Positions 1-11,113 of a DNA stretch of 64,000 nucleotides are shown here, piece after piece. Under the pieces are notes generated by a model that did no database searches, had not been told where the DNA came from, and saw nothing but the letters and a program-made list of their open reading frames with translations. Made by a program: the position numbers and the translations under genes. The stretch comes from Bettongia penicillata ogilbyi. Its lineage: Eukaryota > Chordata > Mammalia > Diprotodontia > Potoroidae. Position 1 is the first letter of the stretch. Each line of letters starts with the position of its first letter. The stretch spans positions 19,842,218 through 19,906,217 of the forward strand of contig JAJHZJ010000014.1 of NCBI GenBank assembly GCA_023548195.1. The letters run 5' to 3'.

Positions 1-960
1 CAAAGTTCTATCAGTTTAGGCAGATTAAAGAGGATTTGGTTTTGTGAAGATAGTTAGAGGGAAAATGTCCTTCGACCCTGTTTCGTCCCCCCACTGAGAT
101 GGGAGTTGTGACTAACCCTCATAGAGATGAATTCTCATTGCATCCAGTTCCCTCATGGAAGTGTACAAGAAAGGGGGTGAGATATTTTTAAAAAGAAGGA
201 TTTGATAAATTAAATCAATGAAAGAAGAGGAAAGGACAAGAAGTTGCCACACCCTGTAGCTGGCTTCTAGGGCAATTAGATCTGACACTCTGAGTGTAGC
301 TGTGCCTGCGTGGTTTTAGCTTTAGCTTTTTGTCTCCTCTGTCATAACACCATGGAAACATGTGCAGATCAACTGGTTAAATTAAAGCAGGACATCAGGA
401 CAGTTTCATTTGCCCTCCGAGAAAATATAGCTATAAGGGCAAATAAGTGTTCTGAGGATGGTGGGAGGAAACATGGTATCCTGTCCTGGGGTGATCTTTG
501 GGTGTGGCTCCTACAGTATTAAATTAATGAGGAAGCAATTGATCATCAGTTGTGGATAAAGCTCCGTCACACAAATCCTATACAGGGCAAGAAGGATCTT
601 CCAGTCTCACCAAACCCTAGAATATCCTGTTAACCCAATCCAAATTGGACGTATGGGATTATTACCGATGAGTAGTGGCTGTTAGGTTACTATCATACCA
701 AAGAATCCTCAACAAACTCCTAAAGACACTCCAGTTTCTACAGACCATTTTGGAGAGGGTTAAAAGAGAGACCACTGAAGAAAAAGAAATAATGACCACT
801 TGAGATTAGGTATCTGTATAGACTCCTTAGGTCATCTCTTTTAGATATTTTTGTGGATAGGGACAAACTGAAATATTTGAAATTTCCCCAAGACACCCTG
901 TTTAGTTAATACTAAACAGTATCAGATCCCTTGAGAGGTGAAAGCTATTCTCTCCATTGT
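1..960. other. Unassigned sequence
   Basis: No repeat family or exon was recognised. A 70-codon open frame at 310-522 has no recognisable motif and is treated as chance. Confidence 0.4.
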
Positions 961-1024
961 TATAGGAATGAAAAGAGACTAGAATATGCCAACTATGCCA
1001 ATTTTCTTTATAATATGGTGGTGG

Positions 1025-1272
1025 TGACAATAATATGGCTGATGTTTATGTAGTGCTTTAATGTTTGCAAAACACTTTACCAATATCTTATTATATCTTT
1101 GCAACAGCCCTGAGAGAAAGGTAGTTATTATCCCCATTTTATAGATTAGGTAGATAAAGGTCAACTGACTTCTCCAGGGTTACGTAGCTCATAAGTGTCT
1201 AAGGATGGTTTTGAACCAAGGTCTTTGGGAATACAGGTCTATCACTCTATCCACATTACCTAACTGCCAAAC
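1025..1272 (-). repeat. MIR/CORE-type SINE
   Basis: Shows the reverse-strand MIR-like order: 'gcaaaacactttacc', 'atccccattttatag', 'taagtgtct', then 'actctatccac' near 'cctaactgcc'. This is the antisense of a tRNA-derived marsupial SINE. Confidence 0.8.
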
Positions 1273-1374
1273 AACAATGCCATATGACCACTGATGCCAC
1301 AGAAGGTATCAGGTAGATTCCGGTAGACTAAAGGGAGGTAAATGAAGTTTTTATACCTATCACTTAGCTATTTT

Positions 1375-1830
1375 TAATATTTTCAATAGTGTTTTATTTT
1401 TTCTAATTACACAAAAAGACAGTTTTAACATTTTTAAATAAAATTTTGAGTTCCAAATTTTCTCCCTCCCCTTCTCCCATACTCCTCCCTAAGATGGTAA
1501 GCATTTTCATATAGGTTATATATGTGCAGTCATGTAAAACATATTTCCATATTAGTCATGTTGTGAAAGAAGAAACAGAGCAAAAAGAAAAGATCATAAA
1601 AAAATGAAAATCTTGATCTGCATTCATTCATTCATTCACTCATTCTTTCTTTCTCTGGATGTGGATAGAATTTTCCATCATGAATCTTTTGAAATTGTCT
1701 TGGACCATTGTATTACTGAGAAAAGCTAAGTCAACCATAGTTGATTATCGTAGAGTGTTGCTGTTGCAATGTTCTCCTGGTTTGGATCATTTCACTTTGC
1801 AAGATGGAGTTTCCTTCCTTGTCTCTTTTA
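1375..1830 (-). mobile_element. L1 3' end fragment
   Basis: Antisense marsupial L1 3' UTR: a pyrimidine-rich start, 'ctaagatggtaagca', 'catgttgtgaaagaag', 'ctttctctggatgtgg' and 'catcatgaatc'. The same block recurs at about 6135, 15140, 48363 and 52155. Confidence 0.85.
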
Positions 1831-2730
1831 ATTAGCTCAGTTTTTGTTTTTTTACTTCTTTTGAGATCATGATTGCTGCTCCTGCTTTTTAAAAAATTCA
1901 ACTGAAGATATATAGTCCCTCAATCTTTTACTTTTACTTTGCGTGTGTCTCTCTGCTTCAAAGGTGTTTCTTAATAAGCAACATATCTGGTTTTTAATCT
2001 ACTCTGTTATCTGTTTCTGTTTTGTGTGAGAGTTCATTCCATTTACATTCATAGGTATGATTACTGTGTATTTTCCTCTATCTGATTATCCTCCTGTTTA
2101 TACTTTTCTTCCTCCTTTCATCCTGCCCCTCCTCCCCAGTGTTTTGTTTGTTACCATGACCTTCCTCAATCTGCTTTCCCTTCTGTCTACCCCCCATTTT
2201 CTTGTTCACCTCCACTCCTGCTTTTCTGTAGGAGAAGATAGATCTCTTTACCCAACTGAATGTGTGTTGTTCCTTCTTTGAGTCAAATTCAATGAGAGTA
2301 AGGTTCAAACAATGCTTACTCTCCTCCTTTTTTCCCTCCAGTATAATAAGTCTTTCATGCCTCTTCATGTGATATGATTTGACTCATTCTGGCTCTGCCT
2401 TCCTTCTTCTCCTGGTGCAATCCTCTTTCTCACCCCTTAATTTTTTTTAATATCATCTCACCAAAGCCAACCTGTTTCTGCATCCTCTGTGTACGTATAC
2501 TCTTTCTAACTGTACTAATAGAAATATAATTCTTAAGAGTTACTAGTATCATCCTCCTATGTAGGCATGCAAACAATTTAGCCTTATTTAATAATGCATA
2601 TTTTTTCTTTCCTATTTGTCTTTTTATGTTTCTATTGAGTCTTGTATTTGAAAATTCAACTTGGGAATTTTCATCAAGAATATTTAAAAGTCCCCTATTT
2701 CATGGAATGTTCTTTTTCTCCTTAAAATAC

Positions 2731-3189
2731 TTAGTTTTGTTGGATAGTGATTTTTGGTTGTAATCCAAACTCCTTTACTTTCTGGAATATCATATTCTGT
2801 GTCCTCTGATACTTTAACATAAAAACTGCTAAATTCTGTGTAATCCTGACTGTGACTCTTTGATATTTGAATTGTTTACTTTTGGCTGTTCGGGGTATTT
2901 TCTCCTTGACCTGAGAGTTCTGGAAATTTGCTGTACTATTCCTAGGAATTTTCATTTTGAGATCTCTTTCAGGTGTTGAGCAGTGGATTCTTTCAATTAA
3001 TATTTTACCTTTTGGTTCTAGGATAACAGAAATTTTCCTTGATAATTTCTTAAAGTTGCTGTCCAGGTTCTTTTTTTCTTTATCATGGATTTCAGGTAGT
3101 CCACTAATTCTTAAATTACCTCCACTGAATCTATTTTCCAGGTCAATTTTTCCAATGATATATTTAAAATATTTTTCTGTTATTTCCAT
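2731..3189 (-). pseudogene. L1 ORF1p fragment (RRM and C-terminal domain)
   Basis: A 152-codon open frame whose translation carries hallmarks of the L1 ORF1 RNA-binding protein: DLENR..GGNLRISGLPE at the start of the RRM, then KILIERIHCSTPERD, NFQNSQVKEKI, and VRITQNLA in the C-terminal domain. The N-terminal coiled coil lies upstream on the minus strand, broken by stops and by a nested L1 fragment. ORF1p normally forms trimers that coat L1 RNA; this copy is a decayed relic with no initiation context. The open frame on the other strand at 2957-3211 is its shadow. Confidence 0.8.
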
Positions 3190-3424
3190 TCTTTTGATTT
3201 TATTTAATTGATTCTTGATGTCTCATAGAATCATTAGCTTCCATTTGCCCAATTCTAATTTTTAAGGAATTATTTTCTTCAGTAAGCTTTTGTACCTTTT
3301 CCATTTGATCAATTCTACTTTTTAAGCAGTTGTTTTCTTCAGTCGATTTTTATACCTCCTTTCCATTTGGCCAATTCTGTTTTTTAAGGAGTTGTTTTCT
3401 TCAATGAATTTTTGTACATTTTTT

Positions 3425-3472
3425 CCTTTTTGTGTGTATGTGTTGTGTGTGTGCGTGTGTGTGTGTATGTGC
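3425..3472 (+). repeat. (GT)n microsatellite, imperfect
   Basis: Alternating TG with occasional TATG and CG steps inside the antisense L1 ORF1. Confidence 0.85.
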
Positions 3473-3599
3473 TTCCTTTACCAAGTTGTTGACTCCTTTT
3501 TCATGATCCTTTTGTATAACTCATTTCTTTTTTTCCAATTTTTATTCTACTTATCTTATTTGTTTTTTTTAAACTGCTTTTTGAGAATTGGAATCAGAT

Positions 3600-4135
3600 A
3601 GGATAGCAACCAATAGGGGAATGGCTAACCAAGTTGCTGTATGTTATTGTGATAGAATGCTAATGTTCTCTATAATAAATGACAAACAGAATATTCTCAG
3701 AAAACCTGGAAACATTTACATGAACTAATGCAAGTGAAATAAGCAGAACCAGGAGAACCTTGTGTACAATAATAGCAACTGTCTAATAATCAATTTTGAA
3801 TAACAGCTATTCTCAGCAATGCAGAGATCCAAGACAATTCTGAAGGACTTAAGATGAAAAATGCTGTCCATCTTCATGGAAAGAACTGATGGAGTCTGAG
3901 TGCAAATTGAAGCATACTTTTTTAAACTTGTTTTTGGCCTGTATTTTCTTTCACAGCATGACTAATATGGAAATATATTTTGCATGCCTGAATATGTGTA
4001 GCATATCAAATTGTTTACCTTATCAATGGAGAGGAAAGAAGGGGGAGAGTTTGTAATTGAAAAAAAAATTTAAATGAATGTTAAAAATTGTTTTTACATT
4101 TAATTGGGGAAAAATAAAATTAATTTTTTTTAAAA
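3600..4135 (+). mobile_element. L1 3' end nested in the minus-strand L1
   Basis: Sense marsupial L1 3' UTR: 'ggggaatggctaacc', 'agcagaaccaggagaac', 'caatgcagagatccaag', 'gaactgatggagtctg' and 'actaatatggaaat', ending in A-rich sequence. It lies in the opposite orientation inside ORF1 of the surrounding L1. Confidence 0.8.
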
Positions 4136-5327
4136 AATCATGTTTGAGCTCTTCCAGGAGTACTTTTTGGTCCTGAGACCAATTCGTATTTCTCTTCTAA
4201 TTTTCACATATAGGAATTTTGATGTTCTTGTCCTCTTCTGAGTTTTTGTTTTAATCTTCCCTGTAGCTTTCTATGGTCAGGGTTTTGTGTTCTTACTGTT
4301 TGCTCATTTTCCAGCCTATTTTGTGACTTTAAAGTTGATCTCTGCTCCTAGGGCAAAGAAAACACATATTGTCTCAAGCTTCTTGTGGCAGGGGTCAAGG
4401 ACCTGGTCACTGGCTTGCTATGCCAGGGCCTCTGGGGCTAATGGCTCACCTGTTGTGGGAGGTGACCTGGGGCTGGTGGCTTGCCTGTTGCTCTGGGTCT
4501 GGAGGCTTCATAGCTGGCCTGAAATGCTGCTGGCCTGTTGAGTCAGGACCACAGGGCTAACCTAAACTGGGGCTAGGGACCTCATACTGACTTGCAGGTC
4601 ACCCACCCATACCAGGCTGTACTCCTCTTTAACGCAAGTGTGACAGAACCTTCTGGCAATCCTAAATTATCTTGGTTTATAAAATTGTTTCATTCTGTCC
4701 TTTTATGGGTTCTGTCATTCTAGAATTTATTTTGAGGCTTGATTTAAAGTTGTTTTGAGGGAAAGTGGGAAGAATTCAGGCAACTTCCTGCCTTGTCTTT
4801 ACCATTTTGGACTCTGCCTCCTGCATGTAGCTGTTTTTGACTTCATCAGTTTAGTATCCCAGCCAAGGCCCTGGTGAGTGTTATGTAGTTGTCTCCATTT
4901 TTTCTATTTTCTCCTTTTATTCCTGAGGCTGAGAGCAATCAGATGTTCACTTTCATCTGGAAAGGAGTCCATTATACATATTTACCAAATGGTAGCATTG
5001 TTGTGATAAACCTTGCTAGCCAATAGCACAGGAAAGGTGAAACTGTCTGTTTATAACCATGATGAAGGTTAATTTACCTCAAAGAAATGAGGTCCTGTAG
5101 CTTATTTGGTGGTAATCCTAAGTTACTGGATGAAGATGAAAGTAAGTCCTTAGCAGCCCCTATGAAAGAAGGGAATAGTCCTTAATAGAAGCCTCTAAAG
5201 GAGCAGAAATTTGGCATTACCTTGCCATTGGCCCTCCCAGGTAGATGAATATCCTATGTCTTGGTCCAGTAATCATTGAGGGAGTCTCCATGTTATCATG
5301 AGCACCAGGACTGGCTGTATGTAAGAG

Positions 5328-5510
5328 GTGAGAATTGGTGACCTTACTAGAAGTTCTATCATTTGTGCTCTGCTAATTGTGGCTCTTATGTCTCTGGTGC
5401 TGTTCATTATCAGTATTTTACATCATAAGACCCACTATGAACTTCAAAGGTTTGCCATCACAAATCACATGGAACAGTTGATTGTTGAGATCTGGACCCA
5501 GTCTTTCTGA
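5328..5510 (+). pseudogene. Unassigned 60-codon frame with one hydrophobic helix; possible retroviral env tail
   Basis: The frame holds a hydrophobic run (IICALLIVALMSLVLFIISIL) followed by a basic and polar tail, the layout of a membrane anchor plus cytoplasmic tail. It sits just upstream of sequence that looks like an LTR (TATA-like box near 5938, AATAAA near 6091), the position expected for the end of an env gene. No diagnostic envelope motif such as an immunosuppressive domain was recognised, so the ERV assignment is a guess from position. It could be a chance frame. No function is inferred. Confidence 0.25.
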
Positions 5511-5699
5511 AGGGAAGCAGTGAAATCTAGGACTTGTAGTCTTCATTCTCTTTCTTATTTAGTTACTCTTTCAAAGAACTGGATGTTAATTTATTTCTCT
5601 TTTCGTTTTCTTTTGCTCTGTTTTTGCAATATTTCTGGTTTACTTTTGATGGCTTATTTTTCTCCCTCTTAGTTCTGCCTCTTCCAGGCCTCTTGAGTA

Positions 5700-6610
5700 C
5701 CCAAGATTAGGGTTTTCCAGTAATGTCCTTAATACCACATAAGTGGTAGAAGGCCTTCTAGAGCAGCTTTAGGACTTTGCCACTAAGGGAGGAGATAATA
5801 CAAAAGAGTTCCTTGATATGTAGACTAGGCCATTTCTTTCCCTAAAAAGCAAGGAAATTTTATCTGAGACTTTATTGGCCCAGGGGGCTAAAAGAAGCCA
5901 TGTTGCCATTAGCATGGATTCTTGACTTCCAAAAGGTATAAAAGATGCTATGGAGTCATTGCCTTAAGATTTGGTGGATGTCCTATGTCTGTGCTGACTA
6001 GACACATTTCTGTATGAAGATGATGGGAATTATATCTCCTCAGTTCAAGTGCTATATCCTTATTGATTCCCCTTTTCATGTTGTGGCTAAATAAACATCC
6101 TTTTGTTAAGTATGACTCACTTCACTCCACTCTTTTAAAAAAAAAAATTTAGTTAATTTTTTTTCTCTTTAGCTTTCAACATTCTCTTCTATCAGTTTTA
6201 CATTTTCTCCCTCTCCCTCCTAATTCCCTCCCTAAGATGGCATGCAGTTTGTTTTATAGCCTCTACACACATACATTCCTATTATACATATTCTCATATT
6301 TATCATATTGTGTAGAAAAATTATAATGAATGAGAGAAACCATGAGAAAGAAAACAAAACCAAAAAGAAAACGGTCTTCATTCTGCATTCTGACTCTAGT
6401 TCTTTTTCTGGATATGGATGGCATTTTCCATCATGAGTCCTTTGGAGTTGTTTTAGGTCCTTGTGTTGCCGAGAAGGGTTAAATCTATCAAAATCAGTCA
6501 TCACACTCTGTGACTTCACTTCACTCTTGAATCTGAATTACCATGACTAACCTATGTCAGATTTGGTCTGTGGAATGTGGGCTGGTGGGAATGTGGAATA
6601 GGGATGTTGG
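5700..6610 (+). mobile_element. Probable retroviral LTR, split by an L1 insertion
   Basis: Contains 'ggtataaaag' near 5936 and 'ctaaataaac' near 6089, about 150 bp apart, as in the U3 promoter and R polyadenylation signal of an LTR. Sequence resumes after the L1 at 6135-6513. Outer limits were not determined and no TG..CA pair was fixed, so boundaries are approximate. Confidence 0.4.
6120..6528 (-). mobile_element. L1 3' end insertion with target-site duplication
   Basis: Antisense L1 3' UTR lies between two 15-bp direct repeats, 'cttcactYcactctt', at 6120-6134 and 6514-6528 with one mismatch. Internal landmarks are 'ctaagatggcatgcag', 'ttctggatatgg' and 'catcatgagtcctttgg'. A heavily 5'-truncated insertion. 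Confidence 0.8.
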
Positions 6611-7664
6611 AAATCTGGGCATGAAAAGGAGAGGAAAAAGAGGCAGTGGGAGAAGGACAAAGGAGAGAGAAAGCGAGCAACGGATGGGATCAAGAAAACA
6701 CCGAGAAAAGTTCATCTTGACAAGACCAAACTACGTCGTAGCTCCCTTGCCAGGGGGCATAGGGCCCTCTGAGGGGTAGAGTAGTGGCTAAAACCTATTG
6801 TATATTTTCAAGTTAAACTTCCACAAGAATACATCTACTGTTTTCAATGAAAACAAAGTTCAAAGTCAATAAGAAAAGAGACAACGACATGAATTTGCTC
6901 TTACTGACAAAGAATGCAGGACCATTTTATTTAATATTGTATGCATAAACAAGGTCAAAGTTTTGTTGATGCAAAGTAGAGTGTATTTTGCTGCTGTAAC
7001 TATCAGTTAGCATAAGTTCACAAGACAGATGAATTGCTTGCTCCATTTGAACATGAAGTATAGATTTAAACCATCCTTATGTTGAAGATAAAAGTACCTT
7101 ATTTAATTTTCTCATTATCATTCTTTTTGGTGAGTGCCATATAATAAGTTTCCTCCAAACTGGTAACTTAAAAAATAACCCAATAATAAGTATAATTGTT
7201 TGAACTTTTCAACAATTAAATTTAATTTTTTTGTTACCTCTAATTTTTAACAAGTGAAATAATAAATTTTTATGATGAATAATATAGAACCAACTTAAGG
7301 AAAAATATCCCCTGGAACACTGTAACTAATCCAAGTATCTTCAATAGGTCAATTTAAGTAGCAGAAGTACAGAAACACAAAGTAAAATCTCAAAATTCAG
7401 AAAACACAATCCACTGTAATTATCATTTGGATTTACAAGTATAATTATTGATCAAAAGGAAAGATAGTTACACTCACTTTGTGTTGATGCTTTAGGTGCA
7501 GATAGCATGAAGCATTGAAATAAAATCTTGAAAAGGTATATACAGAATATGCTGATGAGACAAGGGAATTTTTCTAGAGAATATAAGATATTTTTCCACT
7601 GTAAAAAAACACCTTTTTTTCTCCCAGGACGATGTGACATAATAGTAATTTTTTAAGTACTCAT

Positions 7665-7910
7665 GTTATTGTTTAGTTATTCAGTCATGACTAACTCTTT
7701 GTGACCTCCATAGACAATGATTTCCATGGGGATTTCTTGGCAAAGATACTGGAATGATTTGCCATTTCTTTTTCCTGTAGAATAAGACAAACCAGGTTAA
7801 GTGACTTGCCCAGAGTCACACAGCTAGTAAGAATTTAAGGGTAGATTTAAAACTCAGCTCTTCCAGACTCCAGGCCCAGTGCTCTATCCACTGAGCCACC
7901 TAGCTGCCTC
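7665..7910 (-). repeat. tRNA-derived CORE-SINE (marsupial)
   Basis: Antisense copy: 'actctttgtgacc', 'cttggcaaagatactgg', 'agtcacacagctagtaag', 'gctctatccactgagcc' and 'acctagctgcctc'. It abuts the hAT-derived pseudogene. Confidence 0.9.
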
Positions 7911-8860
7911 CTTAGAACAATGTTTAGAAATTGCTAAATATAATCATCCTAATTTGCCAGGAAAAGCATTGCTGATGCTTGCAGTTATTGATGTGGTTGG
8001 AATGTTGCTTGTTGAATCATATACAAAACAACTTTCAATGGTTCCACTTACAGATAATATGGTAGGAAGGAGAGTAAAGTATATGGGAAGACTTTTGTAA
8101 TCAATTAAGAAACTTAACTCTACCTATTTGGCATTGAACGTGGATAAGATAACACAGATAATGGTAAATATTTGATTGGTTGTACAGTGTGTTTGGAACT
8201 GATATTAGGAAAGATTCATTGCCTGGGAAACCTATTGATAGCAATACTACATCAAGAGAAATTTTCAATATATTTGATAGGTTTGTAAATAAAAATCATA
8301 TGTTGGTGAATTATATTGGACTCTACAGTAATAGAACTCGGGTGATTTGGGGATATTATATGCGCATCTAAAAATGTGACATCCCTCCCCACCATTCACA
8401 TCAGACACTGAATTCTTCACAAGCAATAGTATTTCAAGAAATGTGAGTGAACTAAATATATTTTGTCACATTGTTGTAAAAATAACTTCATTTTTTAAAA
8501 AGGCAGTGATAAGAAAGATTCTTTGAAAAATTGTGTACTGGCATAAGGAAAAGAAAGCATGGAAAAATTCTATATTATTGTGAAATACCGCCTTTATTGT
8601 GTCAATGTATTTTAAAGGACATTTGAATTGAAATGATATGGTGTTGTTTTTCATAGTTATTTTCATAAATATGAGGCAAACTCATTTGATAACAAAAACA
8701 TCCTACTGCAACTTGAATATTAGCAAATATTTTTTTTGAAAATTTAATTATTCTGAATTCAAGGTCCTCAAATTGGTTCTCTAATCCAGAGAAGCAAAGT
8801 GTCTAAATTTATGGTAAAAGTTAGAGCTATGATTAATGCATGAGATAATATTTTTTTTGA
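7911..8860 (+). pseudogene. hAT-transposase-derived (SCAND3/ZBED-like) pseudogene
   Basis: Conceptual translation across frames follows the hAT-dimerisation gene family in order. A helical block LEIAKYNHPNLPGKALL and MVPLTDNMVGRRVKYMGRLL (7913-8098) corresponds to the family's 'IPLSxxTVxRRIxxM' region. Then, after stops and frame changes, LPGKPIDSNTTSREIFNIFD (about 8220-8280) corresponds to 'LPLxxxTTxxDIF', and YSNRTRVIWGYYMRI (about 8325-8370) to 'CTDGARAMxG'. Weaker stretches at 8430-8810 follow the 'NFIKxxxLxxRIF', 'VRWLSRGxVLxRxFELK' and 'LADIFxxLNxLN' segments. At least five stops or frameshifts make it non-coding. It may be a retrocopy or remnant of a domesticated transposase gene, or a decayed transposon. 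Family matches are recalled, not searched; the start is set by the adjacent SINE. Confidence 0.75.
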
Positions 8861-8904
8861 AAATTTGGCAATACCTACCCTACCTAAAAATGCAACAGAG
8901 TAAA

Positions 8905-9130
8905 CAAGAGGAAATAAACATTGACAGAGCACCTACTACGTGCTAGGCACTGTTCTAAGCACTTTACAATTACATTCCTTAGAGGTAGGTGCTATTATTA
9001 TCCCCATTTTTCAGTTGGGGAAACTGAAGTAAACTGAGATTGACTGACTGAATCACACAACTAATAGGTATCTGAGGCTAGAATTGGATTCAGTTCCTCT
9101 GATTCAACATCCAACACTTCATCTCCTGCA
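8905..9130 (-). repeat. MIR-type SINE
   Basis: 'gcacctactacgtgctaggcactgttctaagcactttac', broken here as gcacctactacgtgctaggc followed by actgttctaagcactttac, then 'tattatccccattttt' and 'gaaactgaag'. Typical antisense MIR order. Confidence 0.85.
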
Positions 9131-10640
9131 CTAATTTGCTGCTAAAGACATATGTATCCATCTACAGAAATAATTTTTGTTTCATTTCATAGTCTTAGTC
9201 ATTTCTAAATACAATTGAATAAGGCTCCCATTTATCATTTGCAAATGTTAGTTTTGTCCCAGTACATTTGAGCAAATAGTTAATATTGTCATCTTGAGAT
9301 AATCTGTTCAAACTTCGGAAATTGAAAGATTTGTTGCATTTTATCTGTGGGTAAATAGAGTTCTGGTTTATTCAACAAATAAATACACATTTTATGAATT
9401 TGCTGTCCTGTTTTGTCTGAAACAAGATTTTTTGCTTTAGTTATTTGAAGAGACCAAAACACTGATTTCAATAAGTGATTGAAAAAGAATTGAAAGTAGC
9501 AACATAATCTTTGTGCCCCAAAAACAAGTCTACCTATTACATGAATATTATATGATTAGTGTTTTTGAGTTATAAATATGAAAATTTACAGGACTTTATC
9601 AATAAATGCTTCTGTGGATATATTTATTGTGTTATGAGATTTCTTATATTCTTTAAAATAAATTCTTAATTAAAAAATCTGATAAAAAGAAATTATTTGC
9701 CTAGATTTTTATATAAAAACTATAGGAAAGTGTGACAATTATTTTTAGAACTAAAGGGACATTAAATTTAGAAACTACTATTTTATCCCATTCACCATTT
9801 CCCCCTCACCTTAATTCCTTGCATTTGTATTGTGAGAAAGCTGTTCTTGAGAGAATACAATCCTGTAGATCTGGTTTTGTCCTCTAAAATCTTAGTCCAT
9901 GGATTCCTTTCCAAATAAACTGTTATCTAGCCACATTTTATCCTTTCTGTACTTGAGCAGTTTTTTAAAACCAAGAATTTGTTGATCAGGATGTCAATTT
10001 CAAAGAAAAACTGATGTATATAGGAAACAAGTCTGCCTTCTATTACTTTATGTAATTCTTTCAGTGTTGTGATATCAGGGGGAGAGCATAATGTTAGTTA
10101 TCTGTAATGATAGAAATCTTTCCTTTAGCTTTTATATTTGTTTTACATTTTTTACATTTTATTTATTTATTTTTTTTACCAAGAGAACCTCATAGGAGAT
10201 CTTCAGGTAAAGTTTTGAGAGAGTATTATTAAGCTTGACAATAAAAACACTCTCTTGTTTTATTTGAGGTGCCCAAAAAGAAAAAGGAAACGAATACAGT
10301 TTCTAGAAAAAAAAAATGGCAAGTCCAGGAATAAATATAATGATGAGTTCCACTGCTTCTATCGCTAGGGAACTTTCTTCATCTAAGCACATATGAACAA
10401 TTGATCCTTGTAGTCATATATAGTAGTAAACATTAATAACTTAACAGTCTGAAGTCAGTGCTGAAGATATGGAGTATTATTGAAAGATGAAGTCGAGCAG
10501 GTGGCACTTTAATATGTTCAGTGTTATGGTTGACTCTAAAGACTAGTCGAATGAAATTACTTGAGGTTCTAAAGATTTAAAAAGCGAACTCATTTTGCTG
10601 CACTAAGGAAATGCTACTGATCAGGCTTTCTGTGTTCCTT
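9131..10640. other. Unassigned intronic sequence before the MIPOL1 exon
   Basis: AT-rich. No repeat family, tRNA or exon was recognised apart from the acceptor tract at its end. A candidate for ordinary unique intron or conserved non-coding sequence. Confidence 0.45.
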
Positions 10641-10649
10641 TTTTTCTAG

Positions 10650-10683
10650 GCTAGAAAATATTAACCCTGAAGAAAATGACATG
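10650..10683 (+). CDS. MIPOL1: MIPOL1 internal coding exon (34 nt)
   Basis: This 34-nt exon encodes LENINPEENDM after one base that completes the previous codon. It is preceded by a strong pyrimidine tract and CTAG acceptor (AG at 10648-10649) and followed by an ATG/GTAAGC donor. LENINPEENDM, followed in frame by TLQELLNRINNADTG in the next exon, matches human MIPOL1 as I recall it, from the middle of this roughly 440-residue coiled-coil protein. It enters with two codon bases already used and leaves in phase 0, which fits the next exon. Known biology: MIPOL1 was named after a translocation in a patient with mirror-image polydactyly; its molecular role is poorly defined. The exon is too short to be found by ORF length and is supported by splice sites and homology only. 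The upstream exon (expected to end near MEMSLK) was not found in the first 10.6 kb. Confidence 0.9.
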
Positions 10684-10942
10684 GTAAGCCATTCTCTGAG
10701 GAGATTTCTTGATGTCAGTCGTATATCTTAGAGGCTTAAGTTCAATTGAGTGGGTTTCAAGAACTAAGAAGTGGGAAAAAGAAGACTTGACACACTAATA
10801 ATGTACATCTTTGCTGCAATATGAAAATTCAATAACTTCCCTCCGTCAATTTACCATTCACATGTGCCTATTAATTAAAACCCTATATTAAATAAAATAT
10901 ATTAAAACTTCATGTAGGACTAACATATAATGCTGTTGGTAG
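10684..10942 (+). other. MIPOL1: Short MIPOL1 intron (259 bp)
   Basis: Bounded by a GTAAGC donor and a TTGGTAG acceptor. It is AT-rich with no recognised repeat. Its short length contrasts with the two very long flanking introns. Confidence 0.85.
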
Positions 10943-11113
10943 ACATTACAGGAATTACTGAACAGAATAAACAATGCAGACACGGGGAGAGCTATCCAGA
11001 GTAATGGAGCTGTAATTATGGATCGAATATACAAGATCAAGGAATGTAAAGAGAAAATAACTACTGAAGAAATGAATGCAGTTATAGAGGAACGGGATGC
11101 TGCTTTGTCTAAG
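10943..11113 (+). CDS. MIPOL1: MIPOL1 internal coding exon (171 nt, 57 codons)
   Basis: Open for 57 codons in phase 0, starting TLQELLNRINNADTG and ending EEMNAVIEERDAALSK, directly before an AAG/GTGAGT donor. Compared with human MIPOL1 from memory, most residues are identical and the rest are mostly conservative, with no gaps. The acceptor is the TAG at 10940-10942. A second AG at 10950-10951 could also serve, but it would drop TLQ, which is conserved in human, so the upstream site is preferred. The polypyrimidine tract is weak. The segment is charged and helical, as expected for the central coiled-coil part of the protein. The next human exon, beginning CKRLEQELHH, was not seen downstream, so the following intron probably exceeds 52 kb. 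No frameshift or stop is present, so this looks like a functional gene and not a retrocopy. Confidence 0.93.

Larger units (their letters stand above)
1830..4830 (-). mobile_element. L1 5' portion (5' UTR, ORF1, start of ORF2), interrupted
   Basis: On the minus strand the element starts near 4830, where the reverse complement carries the degraded 'ccaaaatggt' L1 start. It continues through a GC-richer 5' UTR (4290-4830) and ORF1 (about 4220-2730, split by an inserted L1 3' end at about 3600-4135). A purine-rich intergenic part follows, then antisense ORF2 endonuclease sequence at about 1850-2060 that parallels the L1 CCIQETHL region. The best preserved ORF1 stretch is 2731-3189, with RISGLPE, ERIHCSTPERD and VRITQNLA motifs. 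It is degenerate, with several stops. Confidence 0.75.
1..10649 (+). other. MIPOL1: MIPOL1 intron, 3' part
   Basis: No exon was recognised between the window start and the acceptor at 10649. The stretch holds L1 fragments, SINEs, a possible ERV 3' end and a hAT-derived pseudogene, listed separately. Intron status is inferred from the downstream MIPOL1 exon, which needs an upstream exon in the same orientation. Confidence 0.75.

Noticed and set aside
6543..6779. 78-codon frame after the split LTR
   Set aside because: Arg/Glu/Gly-rich, low complexity, no homology recognised; probably U5 or flanking sequence.
10952..11113. Alternative start of the second MIPOL1 exon after the AG at 10950-10951
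   Set aside because: It would remove TLQ, which matches human MIPOL1 as recalled; the TAG at 10940-10942 keeps it in frame.
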